A program made the position numbers and the translations under genes. This document shows, in pieces, positions 17,206 to 27,027 of a DNA stretch of 64,000 nucleotides; the first letter of the stretch is position 1; every line of letters begins with the position of its first letter. The notes beneath the pieces are model-generated. The model saw nothing but the letters and a program-made list of their open reading frames with translations, was not told the origin of the DNA and made no database searches. Source of the DNA: Dictyobacter vulcani (GTDB lineage: Bacteria > Chloroflexota > Ktedonobacteria > Ktedonobacterales > Ktedonobacteraceae); the NCBI RefSeq assembly GCF_008974265.1, contig NZ_BKZW01000001.1, positions 310,001 through 374,000 on the forward strand, given 5' to 3'.

Positions 17206-18837
17206 ATGGGTATGAATATGTACTATCCAACATTAGATGAGGTAAAACAGATCCGGGCTGCACTTATGCAGTCCGAACAGAGCAGGACGGGTGAGCCAGA
17301 TAAACGCCGCCCGTTGCTGCCACTGTATAGCGATATCCTTGCTGATATGGAAACTCCGGTCTCGGCATATTGCAAAACGGCCCAGAAGCCCTATAGTTTT
17401 CTGTTGGAAAGTGTTTCGGGTGGTGAGCAGGTCGCTCGCTACTCTTTCATAGGGATAGATCCATACCTGGTCATGATTCATCAAGGCGAAACAGTCAGGT
17501 TGCGGAAGATGAATACAACGCGGGGAACATACTATGAAGAAGAGTTGGCCTGCCATGATCCGCTACAATTGCTTGAGGCAGAACTCGGCCAGTATCGGTT
17601 GATTAAACCACCTCATCTGGAACGGGCCCATGATCAATTGCCCAAGTTCTTTGGTGGCGCAGTCGGCTACCTTTCCTATGATACTGCGGCACGTTTTGAG
17701 CGGTTGCCTCAGCCAAAACCAAATGAACTGGATTTACCACTGGCAGTTTTTATGCTGACGGAAACGGTGCTGGTCTTTGATCATGTACGTCATAGCGTGC
17801 GTGTAGTTACCCATATCCATCTGGATGCGGAAGATATTGAGGCCGAGTATCAACGTACCAGAGCAATCGTGGATGATGTACAGGCACGGCTACAGCAGCC
17901 AGTGCGGTTACCAGCAGAGCCTCAACCTATTCATGATGCCGACGCGCTACGGGTAACATCTAATCGCACACAGGCAGAATTTGAGGAGATGGTCACGTGC
18001 GCGATCGAATACATCAAAGCCGGTGACATCTTTCAGGTGGTGCCTTCGCAACGCTTGAGCCGCCATGTCAATGCATCACCCTTTACCGTTTATCGCGCCC
18101 TGCGCGCCATCAATCCTTCGCCGCATATGTTCTTTCTTGACTTAGAAGATTTTCATCTGGTTGGGGCCTCGCCTGAACTTCTAGTGCGCTATGAAGACAA
18201 TGAAGTAACCATTCGTCCAATCGCTGGCACGCGTCCACGCGGCGCTGATAAACAGAGCGATGAGCAACTGGCCATCGAGTTACAGCAGGATCCCAAGGAA
18301 CGAGCAGAACATATTATGCTGCTGGATCTGGCCCGCAATGATGTTGGCCGCGTCAGTGAGGTTGGCAGTATCCAGGTAGACGATTTTATGACTATTGAAC
18401 GTTACTCCCACGTCATGCATCTGGTTACCAACGTTTCTGGACGGTTACGTGAAGGGGTTTCAGCCTTCGATGCGCTACGCTCGGGTTTTCCGGCTGGCAC
18501 AGTCTCAGGGGCTCCAAAGATTCGAGCCATGGAGATTATCAGCGAGCTTGAAGGAGAGACACGAGGCGTCTATGCTGGAGCCGTTGGCTACTTCAGTCAC
18601 ACCGGTGATCAGGAAACCGCGATCGCCCTGCGTACCATGGTCATCAAAAATGGTCGAGCCTACATTCAGGCAGGTGGTGGGGTAGTAGCTGACTCAACAC
18701 CATTCAATGAGTATCAAGAGAGCTTGAATAAAGCCAGAGCGCTACTGCGTGCACTGGACGAAGCTGAACAGATTGCTGATGTCAATCGACAGACAGCCCT
18801 TGAGTCGCCCACGATTCCACAGAGAGGGAGAAAGTAA
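17206..18837 (+). CDS. trpE: Anthranilate synthase component I
   Basis: A 543-residue chorismate-binding enzyme that makes anthranilate from chorismate and glutamine-derived ammonia, with TrpG. The LLES motif (YSFLLESVSGGEQVARYSFIG) for tryptophan feedback lies near residue 66. The catalytic domain shows FQVVPSQRLSR, PSPHMFFLDLEDF, GTRPRGADKQSDEQLA, LLDLARNDVGRVS, GFPAGTVSGAPKIRAME and YAGAVGYFS. Other ATGs close by (17212, 17218) are possible starts, as no strong ribosome site marks 17206. The trpG ATG begins 2 nt after the stop. Confidence 0.96.
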   Translation: MGMNMYYPTLDEVKQIRAALMQSEQSRTGEPDKRRPLLPLYSDILADMETPVSAYCKTAQKPYSFLLESVSGGEQVARYSFIGIDPYLVMIHQGETVRLRKMNTTRGTYYEEELACHDPLQLLEAELGQYRLIKPPHLERAHDQLPKFFGGAVGYLSYDTAARFERLPQPKPNELDLPLAVFMLTETVLVFDHVRHSVRVVTHIHLDAEDIEAEYQRTRAIVDDVQARLQQPVRLPAEPQPIHDADALRVTSNRTQAEFEEMVTCAIEYIKAGDIFQVVPSQRLSRHVNASPFTVYRALRAINPSPHMFFLDLEDFHLVGASPELLVRYEDNEVTIRPIAGTRPRGADKQSDEQLAIELQQDPKERAEHIMLLDLARNDVGRVSEVGSIQVDDFMTIERYSHVMHLVTNVSGRLREGVSAFDALRSGFPAGTVSGAPKIRAMEIISELEGETRGVYAGAVGYFSHTGDQETAIALRTMVIKNGRAYIQAGGGVVADSTPFNEYQESLNKARALLRALDEAEQIADVNRQTALESPTIPQRGRK

Positions 18838-18838
18838 G

Positions 18839-19402
18839 ATGCTCTTGCTACTCGATAACTATGACAGCTTTACCTACAATCTGTACCAATATCTGGCGGA
18901 AATCGGGGCGGAGATCATGGTGCGGCGCAATGATCAGATTACCCTGGCCGAGATTGACCAGCTACAACCAGGGCATATAGTGGTTTCACCAGGACCCTGC
19001 ACGCCGAATGAAGCGGGACTCTCCTGTGAAATCATCGCTACCTTTGGTCCACACATTCCGACTCTGGGCGTCTGCCTTGGTCACCAGTCAATTGGTCAGG
19101 TCTATGGTGGACGCGTGGTGCGCGCCCCCGAGCCAATGCATGGCAAGACCTCACAAATGCATCATGATGGTCATGGCGTATTTAAAAAGTTACCACAGCC
19201 ATTTGAGGCTATTCGCTATCATAGCTTAATTGTCGAAGCGGCCTCGCTTCCTGAAGAACTTGAGGTTACCGCCAGGACCGATGATGGCTTGATTATGGGA
19301 CTTCGCCACCGCGTGCATCCAGTACAGGGCGTGCAGTTCCATCCAGAATCGATTATGACGACCTATGGCAAAGATTTATTACGGAACTTCTTAGAGCAGT
19401 AG
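18839..19402 (+). CDS. trpG: Anthranilate synthase component II (glutamine amidotransferase)
   Basis: A 187-residue class I glutamine amidotransferase, starting MLLLLDNYDSFTYNLYQYL at 18839 behind a GAGAGGGAG site. Catalytic residues are visible: Cys in LGVCLGHQSIGQ, and His-x-Glu in VQFHPESIMTTYG. It supplies ammonia to TrpE; in some bacteria it is shared with PabB for folate. The HDGHG and RYHSLIVE segments are typical. Confidence 0.95.
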   Translation: MLLLLDNYDSFTYNLYQYLAEIGAEIMVRRNDQITLAEIDQLQPGHIVVSPGPCTPNEAGLSCEIIATFGPHIPTLGVCLGHQSIGQVYGGRVVRAPEPMHGKTSQMHHDGHGVFKKLPQPFEAIRYHSLIVEAASLPEELEVTARTDDGLIMGLRHRVHPVQGVQFHPESIMTTYGKDLLRNFLEQ

Positions 19403-19464
19403 AACATATTCAACACGAGCACAGCGTCTGCTGCCATTGCAAGCCAGAGAGGATAATTTTGATC

Positions 19465-20508
19465 ATGATTCGCGAAGCTATTGCTCATATCGCTTCGGGG
19501 GCTACACTCAATACTGAAGAGGCCGCTGCCGCCATGGAAGAAATCATGAACGGCACGGCAACTCCTTCACAGATTGGCGCATTTCTGACAGCCCTGCGCC
19601 TGAGACCAGGTGGAGAGACGGTGGAAGAGATCGCTGGGCTGGCCCAGGTCATGCGCGATAAGGCTGTACAGGTGCAGCTTAATGAACAAACATCCGGGCG
19701 TGCGATGGATACCTGTGGTACCGGCGGCGATGGATCTGGCACATTAAATATCTCGACCGCCGCAGGGATTATCGCAGCAGCCGCAGGAGCTACCGTCGCT
19801 AAACATGGCAACCGTTCAGCCACGAGTAAGTGTGGTAGTGCCGACGTATTAGAGGCCCTGGGAGTAAAAATTGACCTGGGACCCGAGGCACTGGCACGTA
19901 GTGTGCAGGAGTGTGGCTTCGGTTTTATGTTCGCGCAGACCTATCATCCAGCCATGAAATATGTTGGACCCACACGACGCGAAATTGGTATTCGTACCGT
20001 TTTCAATATTCTGGGCCCACTGACCAATCCAGCACACACACCCTACCAGGTGCTAGGGGTGGCAAATGACTCATTAATGCAGAAAATGGGCGAAGTTCTC
20101 TTGCACCTGGGCTGTAAACACGCTTTGATTGTCCATAGTGAAGATGGGCTGGACGAATGTTCGCTGAGTGCTCCTACCCATATTTGTGAGGTCCGCGCCG
20201 GTCAGGAGATGCGTACATATACAATTACACCTGAAGAAGTAGGATTAACCAGGATCACCGATAGACAACATTTTCAAGGTGGGGATCCAAACCATAATGC
20301 AGCTATCTTGCGCGATATTCTCTCAACATATCAGGCAACACCGGCTACCGATATGATCTGCTTGAATGCAGCCGCCGCACTGATGGCCAACGAACAGGTA
20401 TCATCCTTTAAAGAAGGTATTCGCCTGGCACGGGCTACACTACAAGAAGGAAAAGCAAAACGCAAACTCGCCGAGGTCATTGAATGTTCCCAGGCATATG
20501 GCAGATAG
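19465..20508 (+). CDS. trpD: Anthranilate phosphoribosyltransferase
   Basis: A 347-residue enzyme that joins anthranilate to PRPP, giving phosphoribosylanthranilate. The diagnostic DTCGTGGDGSGTLNIST motif (PRPP loop), KHGNRSATSKCGSADVLEALG and GFMFAQTYHPAMK are all present, as is IRTVFNILGPLTNPA. Start ATG 19465 fits the AGAGAGGA site better than the TTG at 19459. A 62-nt gap separates it from trpG, and only 9 nt from the trpCF fusion. Confidence 0.96.
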   Translation: MIREAIAHIASGATLNTEEAAAAMEEIMNGTATPSQIGAFLTALRLRPGGETVEEIAGLAQVMRDKAVQVQLNEQTSGRAMDTCGTGGDGSGTLNISTAAGIIAAAAGATVAKHGNRSATSKCGSADVLEALGVKIDLGPEALARSVQECGFGFMFAQTYHPAMKYVGPTRREIGIRTVFNILGPLTNPAHTPYQVLGVANDSLMQKMGEVLLHLGCKHALIVHSEDGLDECSLSAPTHICEVRAGQEMRTYTITPEEVGLTRITDRQHFQGGDPNHNAAILRDILSTYQATPATDMICLNAAAALMANEQVSSFKEGIRLARATLQEGKAKRKLAEVIECSQAYGR

Positions 20509-20517
20509 GTAAAACGT

Positions 20518-21963
20518 ATGTTTCTCAATAAAATTGTTGATCAGACACGCATAGACTTAGTCCAGCGCAAGCTAGAGCTTCCCCAGGAACAACTGCAACA
20601 GATAGCTCTGGAACAGCCACGCCCACGCGATGTCCTGGAAGCGTTTGAGCCTCGTGATAAAGTACATCTGATTGCCGAGGTCAAGCGCGCCTCGCCTTCT
20701 AAAGGCATGCTCGCGCCTGATCTGGATCCAGTAGAGACGGCGCTCTTATATGAGCGCCACGGCGCATCGGTTATCTCGGTGTTGACTGAGCCACATTTCT
20801 TTCTTGGCTCACCAGAATATCTGACTGCCATCAAAAACGCGGTCAGTATCCCGGTATTACGTAAAGATTTTATCATTGACGAATATCAGGTCTATGAAGC
20901 ACGGGCCTGGGGGGCCGACATGATTCTGTTGATCTGTGCTATTCTGGATGATCAACAGTTACGCCATCTGCTCCAACGAGCTACAGCGCTACGGATGCGT
21001 GTGCTGGTTGAAGTTCACAGTCGTGAGGAGGCCCAACGCGCCATCGATGCGGGAGCCATGATTATCGGCGTAAATAGCCGTAACCTGACTACCTTCGAGA
21101 TGAATCCGTATCTATTGCGCGATATCCGACAGATGCTCCCCGAAAATCGCATCATTGTAGCTGAGAGCGGTATCCATTCTGAAACTGATGTACGCCGCCT
21201 GGCTCGTTACGATGTGCAGGCTATGCTGGTCGGAGAATCACTGGTTGTCTCCAATAATATTCCTGACCAGATAGGAATGCTTCTACAGAGTACGACCCAT
21301 AGCATGCAGGTCAAAATTTGTGGTCTGCACGATACAGAGGGAATCGATGCGGCAGTAGAAGCTGGAGCAGATATGCTGGGCTTTATCTTCCATGAACCCA
21401 GTCATCGTTATATCGCGCCCGAGCAAGTTCCAGCGTTACTGCAAACCCGCCAGAGCTATAGTCAACCGCCCAAAGGACAACTACGTCCCGATCTGGTCGG
21501 CGTCTTTGTCAATAAAGATGTCAACTATATCAATGATGTAGTCGAACAGGCCGGCCTACACTATGTGCAACTCCATGGCAATGAGTCACCTGAATTCTGT
21601 CAGCAAATTAAACGTCCTGTGATCAAAGCGCTCGCGTTAAATGAGCAGGCTGATCTGGAAAAACTAGCAGCTTATCAGGAGGTAACATGGCGACTACTCA
21701 TCGATACGCCGACACCAGATTGGGGTGGCACGGGCCGAACCAGTAACTGGGATCTGGCTCATCAAGCAGCACAACGCAGTAAAATCCTTCTGGCCGGAGG
21801 CCTCACGGTCGATAATGTCAGGACTGCCATCCAACAGGTTCAACCCTGGGGCATCGACGTCAGCAGTGGTGTCGAAACCAACAAACAAAAAGATAGACAA
21901 AAAATCGCAGCCTTTGTGGCGCAAGCACGTTCGTCCATGGTAGGCGAGCAGGGAAGAAGGTAA
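20518..21963 (+). CDS. trpCF: TrpC-TrpF fusion: indole-3-glycerol phosphate synthase / phosphoribosylanthranilate isomerase
   Basis: One 481-residue frame encodes two TIM barrels. Residues 1 to about 260 are Trp[58 protein letters not shown] and VAESGI. Residues about 264-480 are Trp[47 protein letters not shown], then [11 protein letters not shown] and [10 protein letters not shown]. The protein therefore performs steps 3 and 4 of the pathway in the order TrpF, then TrpC. The fused order TrpC-TrpF matches enteric bacteria, but the genes are usually separate. trpB follows 2 nt later. Confidence 0.95.
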   Translation: MFLNKIVDQTRIDLVQRKLELPQEQLQQIALEQPRPRDVLEAFEPRDKVHLIAEVKRASPSKGMLAPDLDPVETALLYERHGASVISVLTEPHFFLGSPEYLTAIKNAVSIPVLRKDFIIDEYQVYEARAWGADMILLICAILDDQQLRHLLQRATALRMRVLVEVHSREEAQRAIDAGAMIIGVNSRNLTTFEMNPYLLRDIRQMLPENRIIVAESGIHSETDVRRLARYDVQAMLVGESLVVSNNIPDQIGMLLQSTTHSMQVKICGLHDTEGIDAAVEAGADMLGFIFHEPSHRYIAPEQVPALLQTRQSYSQPPKGQLRPDLVGVFVNKDVNYINDVVEQAGLHYVQLHGNESPEFCQQIKRPVIKALALNEQADLEKLAAYQEVTWRLLIDTPTPDWGGTGRTSNWDLAHQAAQRSKILLAGGLTVDNVRTAIQQVQPWGIDVSSGVETNKQKDRQKIAAFVAQARSSMVGEQGRR

Positions 21964-21965
21964 TC

Positions 21966-23195
21966 ATGCAACCAACACCAAACACGTATCAACACGGCTT
22001 CTATCCCGATGAACGGGGACGTTTCGGCGACTTCGGTGGCAAATTTGTTCCTGAGAATCTGATGGCGGTCCTGGCTGAATTAGAGGTCGCCTACAAAGAT
22101 GCCCTGCAAGATCCTGCCTTCATGGCTGAACTCAATCAGGAACTGGCCAGTTATGTGGGGCGGCCAACTACCCTGCACTACGTTCCACGCTTCTCTGAGC
22201 TGGTGGGCAACGATGTTAAGGTTTACCTGAAACGTGAAGATCTTGCCCATACTGGTGCGCATAAGATCAATAACGCACTGGGTCAGGGAATGCTGGCCAA
22301 ACGAATGGGCAAAAAGCGTATTATTGCGGAGACAGGAGCAGGCCAGCATGGTGTGGCCACCGCCACGGTATGTGCTAAACTCGGTCTGGACTGCATCATC
22401 TATATGGGTGAGGTAGATATTCAGCGCCAATCGCTCAACGTGTTCCGCATGAAGCTCCTGGGAGCCGAGGTACGCTCGGTGGATAGCGGAACTAAAACGT
22501 TGAAGGATGCGATCAACGAGGCCATTCGTGACTGGGTGACCAATGTCGAAACCACCTTCTACCTGTTTGGGACCGCCGCTGGTCCAGCCCCTTATCCACG
22601 TATCGTACGTGACTTCCAGGCCGTCATTGGTCGTGAGGCACGGCAGCAAATCATGCAACAGGAAGGTCGGATGCCGGATCAGATCTATGCCTGTGTCGGT
22701 GGTGGCAGTAATGCTATTGGCATTTTTTATCCTTTCGCTGATGCCAGCGATGTCGAGCTGATTGGTGTCGAAGCAGGTGGTAGCAGTATGGAGCCCGGTC
22801 AGCATGCCTCTACGCTGGTCGTTGGTCGCCCTGGAGTCTTACATGGAGCAATGAGCTATCTATTGCAGAATGAAGATGGGCAGATTATGGATACCCATAG
22901 TATCTCCGCCGGCCTGGATTATCCTGGTGTTGGTCCAGAGCATAGCTATATGAAGGATAGTGGGCGCGCCAGTTATGTGACCGCCAGCGATGCAACCGCA
23001 CTCAAGGGATTGGAAGCGCTCAGTCGTACAGAAGGGATTATTCCTGCTCTGGAGTCATCCCATGCAATCGGCTATCTACTGGAGCAGGGAGAGCAGGGGA
23101 AGATTCCTGCGGGCTCGCTGATTATCATCAATCTCTCAGGTCGTGGTGACAAAGATATGATGACGGTCGCCAAGGCATTTAATGTCAATCTATAG
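21966..23195 (+). CDS. trpB: Tryptophan synthase beta chain
   Basis: A 409-residue PLP enzyme that condenses indole with serine to give tryptophan. Family signature [20 protein letters not shown] contains the PLP lysine. [27 protein letters not shown] (phosphate loop) and GRGDKDM at the C-terminus are typical of TrpB1. Starts 2 nt after trpCF with a GGAAGAAGG-type site. It works with TrpA, whose gene begins 91 nt downstream after an intercistronic hairpin. Confidence 0.97.
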   Translation: MQPTPNTYQHGFYPDERGRFGDFGGKFVPENLMAVLAELEVAYKDALQDPAFMAELNQELASYVGRPTTLHYVPRFSELVGNDVKVYLKREDLAHTGAHKINNALGQGMLAKRMGKKRIIAETGAGQHGVATATVCAKLGLDCIIYMGEVDIQRQSLNVFRMKLLGAEVRSVDSGTKTLKDAINEAIRDWVTNVETTFYLFGTAAGPAPYPRIVRDFQAVIGREARQQIMQQEGRMPDQIYACVGGGSNAIGIFYPFADASDVELIGVEAGGSSMEPGQHASTLVVGRPGVLHGAMSYLLQNEDGQIMDTHSISAGLDYPGVGPEHSYMKDSGRASYVTASDATALKGLEALSRTEGIIPALESSHAIGYLLEQGEQGKIPAGSLIIINLSGRGDKDMMTVAKAFNVNL

Positions 23196-23219
23196 CAGGG
23201 ATCACCTGGATAAAACAGG

Positions 23220-23252
23220 CGTTGGTGCGCGTCTTTTGCAGGTGCACCAACG
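23220..23252 (+). repeat. Intercistronic hairpin between trpB and trpA
   Basis: CGTTGGTGC (23220-23228) pairs perfectly with GCACCAACG (23244-23252), with a 15-nt loop. No T run follows, so it is not a normal terminator. It may set trpA translation or mRNA stability. Confidence 0.5.
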
Positions 23253-23286
23253 TTCTCTATGGACAGTGGTTGCAGGAGAAAAAACC

Positions 23287-24144
23287 ATGGAAACAAGCTC
23301 GATTAGTGTCATTGAACAGGATGGTCATGGGGTTCCAGCCCAAAAAATTACCCGTGCTTTTGAACGGGCCCATGCGGAAAAACGGGGAGTACTCATTCCC
23401 TATTTCATGTGCGGTTATCCAGGCATCAAAGCTTCAGTAGATGTTATCCTTGCTGCCGCCGAAGGCGGAGCCGAGATCATCGAGTTAGGCATGCCTTTTA
23501 GTGATCCTCTTGCAGATGGAGCGACCATTCAACATGCGGGACACATTGCATTGGAAAATGGCATGAGTATTCAAGGCTGTATGGAGATCGCCAAACAGGT
23601 CTCGGCCAGATGTGATGCCACCTTATTACTGATGGGTTACTATAATCCTGTCCTCTCTTATGGCTTAGAACGTTTCTGTGCCGCAGCCAGGGCGAATGGC
23701 GTTAGTGGCTTGATTATTCCAGACCTACCAGTTGAAGAAGCCGATCCGCTACAGGCGGCGGCTTATCGCCATGGCCTCGCCCTGATCTTTCTGGTTCCAC
23801 CTACAGCTCCGGATGAGCGCATCGCTATGGCAGCTCAACGTACCACAGCTGGACCTGGTGGTTTCATTTACTGTGTATCGCTAAGTGGTGTTACTGGTTC
23901 ACGGCAGGAACTACCAGCACATCTACAAAGCTTTATCGCTCGCATTCGTGCTGCGACACAGGAACATCCATTGCCGCTTGCCGTCGGATTCGGGCTCTCA
24001 ACCCCTGAGCATATCGCCAGTGTCACCAGCTATGCTGAAGGGGCCGTCGTGGGGAGCGCACTGGTGAAATTAATTGAGCAACATCAAGCGGATGACCCTG
24101 CTGCCGCGGTTAAAACGTATATTCAGAGTCTACAAAAACAGTAA
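23287..24144 (+). CDS. trpA: Tryptophan synthase alpha chain
   Basis: A 285-residue TIM barrel that splits indole-3-glycerol phosphate and passes indole to TrpB. Signature LIPYFMCGYPG, IIELGMPFSDPLADGATIQ (catalytic Glu and Asp), GLIIPDLPVEE and GFIYCVSLSGVTGSR are present, with VGFGLSTPEH for phosphate binding. Start ATG 23287 has a GCAGGAG site; the frame stays open upstream to 23182 but without a ribosome site. Last gene of the compact trp block. Confidence 0.95.
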   Translation: METSSISVIEQDGHGVPAQKITRAFERAHAEKRGVLIPYFMCGYPGIKASVDVILAAAEGGAEIIELGMPFSDPLADGATIQHAGHIALENGMSIQGCMEIAKQVSARCDATLLLMGYYNPVLSYGLERFCAAARANGVSGLIIPDLPVEEADPLQAAAYRHGLALIFLVPPTAPDERIAMAAQRTTAGPGGFIYCVSLSGVTGSRQELPAHLQSFIARIRAATQEHPLPLAVGFGLSTPEHIASVTSYAEGAVVGSALVKLIEQHQADDPAAAVKTYIQSLQKQ

Positions 24145-24422
24145 TCGTGATGGCATCAGTATCACTAGCAGGATTGCGGCCTCTAGTGTTCGCTAATGCT
24201 TATCTTAAAGCAAGCAAGAGTCAAGGATCACAAGCTACAGCTATCGGAGATTTTAACTGATTTTAAGTGCTGGCGGACTATGTGTACATACGCGGACACA
24301 CACTAACAGTTAGATGATACAGATAAAAAATTGCTGTCATCCTTTACAATAGAGGATACATCCGCCTGTTCTTATCTCACAGAGAAGGCGGAGAGAGCCG
24401 TTGAAAGGGATGGTCTAATAGA
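24145..24422. other. Intergenic between trpA and aroH
   Basis: 278 bp with no gene and no clear terminator for the trp operon. A TACAAT element near 24344 may be a -10 for aroH. Whether aroH-aroF are read from the trp promoter cannot be decided by eye. Confidence 0.3.
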
Positions 24423-24791
24423 ATGTATTGTCGAGGAATTCGTGGTGCAACTACAGTAGAACAGAATGATCGCGAGGAGATTCTGGCAGCAACCAGAGAA
24501 CTGCTTGAACTGATAATCACCAGAAATGCACTGAAAACTGAAGATATTGCCAGCGCTATCTTCTCACTCACGGCAGATCTGGACGCAGAATTTCCAGCAG
24601 TCGCAGCCCGAGGATTAGGATGGACCGATACCGCGTTAATGTGTACCCGCGAAATCCCGGTTCCTGATAGTCTGGGAAAATGTATCCGGGTGCTCATACA
24701 TGTTAATACAACCCGTAGCGCTAACGAGATACAACATGTATACATTAAAGGTGCGGTAAATTTACGTCCTACATTTAGTGTGGACGCATAA
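24423..24791 (+). CDS. aroH: Chorismate mutase, AroH type
   Basis: A 122-residue monofunctional AroH-class chorismate mutase (trimeric pseudo alpha/beta barrel) that turns chorismate into prephenate. The conserved start RGIRGATTVEQND, ARGLGWTDTALMCTREIPVPDSL and IRVLIHVNT with downstream HVYIKGAVNLRP are close to the Bacillus type. It competes with TrpE for chorismate, so lying just after the trp operon and before aroF makes a local aromatic branch-point cluster. Confidence 0.93.
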   Translation: MYCRGIRGATTVEQNDREEILAATRELLELIITRNALKTEDIASAIFSLTADLDAEFPAVAARGLGWTDTALMCTREIPVPDSLGKCIRVLIHVNTTRSANEIQHVYIKGAVNLRPTFSVDA

Positions 24792-24981
24792 CTAAAACGC
24801 CATCATTTGTCTGAAACATAAAATGCATCGTCGCAACAAAGAGCAGGTGCCGGCAATCATGACGAAGAGGTCAAGATGGACCGTTCATGCTATCAATATA
24901 TGTGCAGGAACTATCGAGGTGCTACAATGCATCTTTTTATATTCCCGACCTCTGCATTATAATCATAAGGAGTAACTTTTC

Positions 24982-26061
24982 ATGATTGTCGTAATGAAAT
25001 CCACCAGTAGTAATGAGGATGTACACCACGTTATGGCCTTTTTAGAGAAACATGGACTAACAGGACACCTTTCCCAGGGTGTGGAGCGCACAGTGATTGG
25101 CGTGCTGGGGGCGGTTGGCTCAACAGGTGCGCCCGGTAGCATTGGTGGCATTAATCCCGCCATTGGTGAGGCGCTTGAGGGCTTGCCCAATGTGGATAAT
25201 GTGGTGCGTGTCTCCAAACCATATAAACTTGCCAGCCGCGAGTTCCATCCAGAAGATACGGTGGTTGAGGTTCCTTCAGCTTGCGTTGATGGTGGCATGG
25301 TCCGCATCGGTGGGAGCGAAGTTGTGATGATGGCCGGACCCTGTACCGTCGAGAGCGAAAAACAATTGATGACGACTGCCGCTGCTGTACGTAAAGAAGG
25401 AGCAGTGATACTGCGTGGAGGTGCCTTTAAACCATCGACCTCACCCTACGGCTTCCGCGGACTGGGTGAAGAAGGCTTAAAACTACTTGCCAAAGCCCGC
25501 GATGAGTTTGGCATGGCGATCATTACCGAAGTCATGACTCCAACCGATGTCGCTATGGTCTGTGAATATGCCGATATCCTGCAAATTGGTACCCGCAATA
25601 TGCAGAACTATATGTTGCTGGACGAGGTTGGGCGTACACGCAAGCCAGTCGTCTTGAAGCGTGGTATGTCAGCGACCTTTGAGGAGTGGCTACTGGCGGC
25701 GGAATACGTGCTTTCACAGGGTAATCGCAATGTTATTCTCTGTGAGCGTGGTATTCGTACCTTTGAGAAAACCACCCGCAATACCATGGATATCAGCGCC
25801 ATTCCTTTGATCAAACGCCTCTCCCACCTGCCCATCATTTCTGATCCCAGCCAGGGAACCGGCCGTCGCGACCTGGTGGGACCAATGTCTCTGGCATCCG
25901 TAGCCGCAGGCACTGACGCATTGCTGATCGAGGTTCATCCTAATCCAGATGAGGCCCTCAAAGATGGTGCACAATCCGTAACCATCGAGCAATTCCGCGC
26001 ATTGATGCCTCAGATACATGCCATTGCAGCAGCGATTGGACGTGAGGTAATCACCAGGTAA
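24982..26061 (+). CDS. aroF: 3-deoxy-7-phosphoheptulonate synthase (class I-beta DAHP synthase)
   Basis: A 359-residue enzyme catalysing the first shikimate step, from PEP and erythrose 4-phosphate. Residues 1 to about 70 form the ferredoxin-like regulatory domain ([22 protein letters not shown]) typical of the Thermotoga-like I-beta type. The catalytic barrel has [62 protein letters not shown] and [22 protein letters not shown]. The N-terminal domain usually mediates feedback inhibition by aromatic end products. Confidence 0.95.
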   Translation: MIVVMKSTSSNEDVHHVMAFLEKHGLTGHLSQGVERTVIGVLGAVGSTGAPGSIGGINPAIGEALEGLPNVDNVVRVSKPYKLASREFHPEDTVVEVPSACVDGGMVRIGGSEVVMMAGPCTVESEKQLMTTAAAVRKEGAVILRGGAFKPSTSPYGFRGLGEEGLKLLAKARDEFGMAIITEVMTPTDVAMVCEYADILQIGTRNMQNYMLLDEVGRTRKPVVLKRGMSATFEEWLLAAEYVLSQGNRNVILCERGIRTFEKTTRNTMDISAIPLIKRLSHLPIISDPSQGTGRRDLVGPMSLASVAAGTDALLIEVHPNPDEALKDGAQSVTIEQFRALMPQIHAIAAAIGREVITR

Positions 26062-26071
26062 ACCTGATCAC

Positions 26072-26123
26072 TGAGAGGCATTAGAAGCTCACGCCTCGCG
26101 CGGAGCGATCCTGATGCCTCTCA
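26072..26123. terminator. Hairpin between convergent aroF and queD
   Basis: TGAGAGGCATTAG (from 26072) pairs with CTGATGCCTCTCA (ending 26123) with one mismatch and an inner GC-rich hairpin. It sits exactly between converging genes and probably ends both transcripts. Confidence 0.6.
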
Positions 26124-26129
26124 ATATCC

Positions 26130-26672
26130 CTATAAGCGCAGATCTTTTTGATAATAGGCCATCTGGGTCGGGGCCTCCTCTACGCCCACCATAATGCTGT
26201 GCAAACCAGCGCGTGGATACTCCTCAAGCACATTACATAACTCTTCACAAATATACTGGGCAAGCAATTCAGCGGTAGAATTTTCAATAGGAAGTTCAAC
26301 CACGTCTGTGATTGGAAAGACATAGCGCTTCTCACGAAAACGGATCTCCCAGGCATCCACCAAACGCGTTAAATCTAGCTGATCATTGTGCAACGGCAAC
26401 AAGAAACGATGGTCCAGGTGCTGACAAATCTCTTTGGTACGCTTCTTCAAGACCGTAAAATCAAATACTAAATTATCTGGCCCAAGCTCACCTTCCACCT
26501 CAACCAGCACACCATAATTATGCCCATGTAGGCGCTCACATTTACCACTATAGGTAATAAAATGAGCTGAGCTAAAATTTAAGTAGCCGCCTTCAACCTT
26601 CACCTTCCTCAAAATTTGCGTACCAGCCATACCAGGATCCTCATTTTCTCTTATATAGTGTTTAATGCCCAT
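26130..26672 (-). CDS. queD: 6-carboxy-5,6,7,8-tetrahydropterin synthase / 6-pyruvoyl tetrahydropterin synthase family
   Basis: A 180-residue QueD/PTPS-family enzyme, acting on 7,8-dihydroneopterin triphosphate in queuosine (7-deazaguanine) or related pterin synthesis. Zinc ligands are visible in NFSSAHFI and RLHGHNYG; the catalytic Cys is in YSGKCERLHGHNY, followed by DFTVLKKRTKEICQHLDHRFLLP and late NSTAELLAQYI. The first 16 residues (MGIKHYIRENEDPGMAG) may be an extension; an ATG at 26630 is another possible start. No other queuosine genes are nearby. Confidence 0.88.
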   Translation of the reverse strand: MGIKHYIRENEDPGMAGTQILRKVKVEGGYLNFSSAHFITYSGKCERLHGHNYGVLVEVEGELGPDNLVFDFTVLKKRTKEICQHLDHRFLLPLHNDQLDLTRLVDAWEIRFREKRYVFPITDVVELPIENSTAELLAQYICEELCNVLEEYPRAGLHSIMVGVEEAPTQMAYYQKDLRL

Positions 26673-26754
26673 TCTTTCGGTAATCTCTTCACCTGTTTTT
26701 TCATGGCTTCGACACTATACTATATCAATACTGCTATCAGATAGCTTGCTTTTT

Positions 26755-26897
26755 AATAGCATGCTGTCCAATCGCGTGAGCGAAGTCGCCGGCCAGGCTA
26801 TCACATTTCCGCCATACTGATCAGCTTGCCATTATTGCGTGGCGGCGACTTCGCTAGCCGCGAGTGAGCGGCATTCACGATTGCTTTTTCATAGCAT
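26755..26897. repeat. Palindromic dispersed repeat, copy 1
   Basis: A nested inverted repeat: AATAGCATGCTGTCCAATCG and GCGAAGTCGCCG on the left against GGCGGCGACTTCGC and TTCACGATTGCTTTTTCATAGCAT on the right. The outer sequences recur at 51320-51391 with a much shorter centre, so this is a family of short mobile or REP-like palindromes. It lies in the 355-bp gap between queD and the SCP2 gene. Confidence 0.65.
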
Positions 26898-27027
26898 ACC
26901 ATTGCACCAACAGTGGCACAAGAGCATGGCGTCCCATGGCTTGAGAATTGATCTCAGCAGAATATGGTATACTTAAAAAGGCTAGCAGGGGCTCTCCCTG
27001 CGCACATGACGAAGGAGACAAAAAACA

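Noticed and set aside
22080-22805. A 241-codon frame antisense to trpB
   Set aside because: It is a shadow of a highly conserved gene, without ribosome site or motifs.
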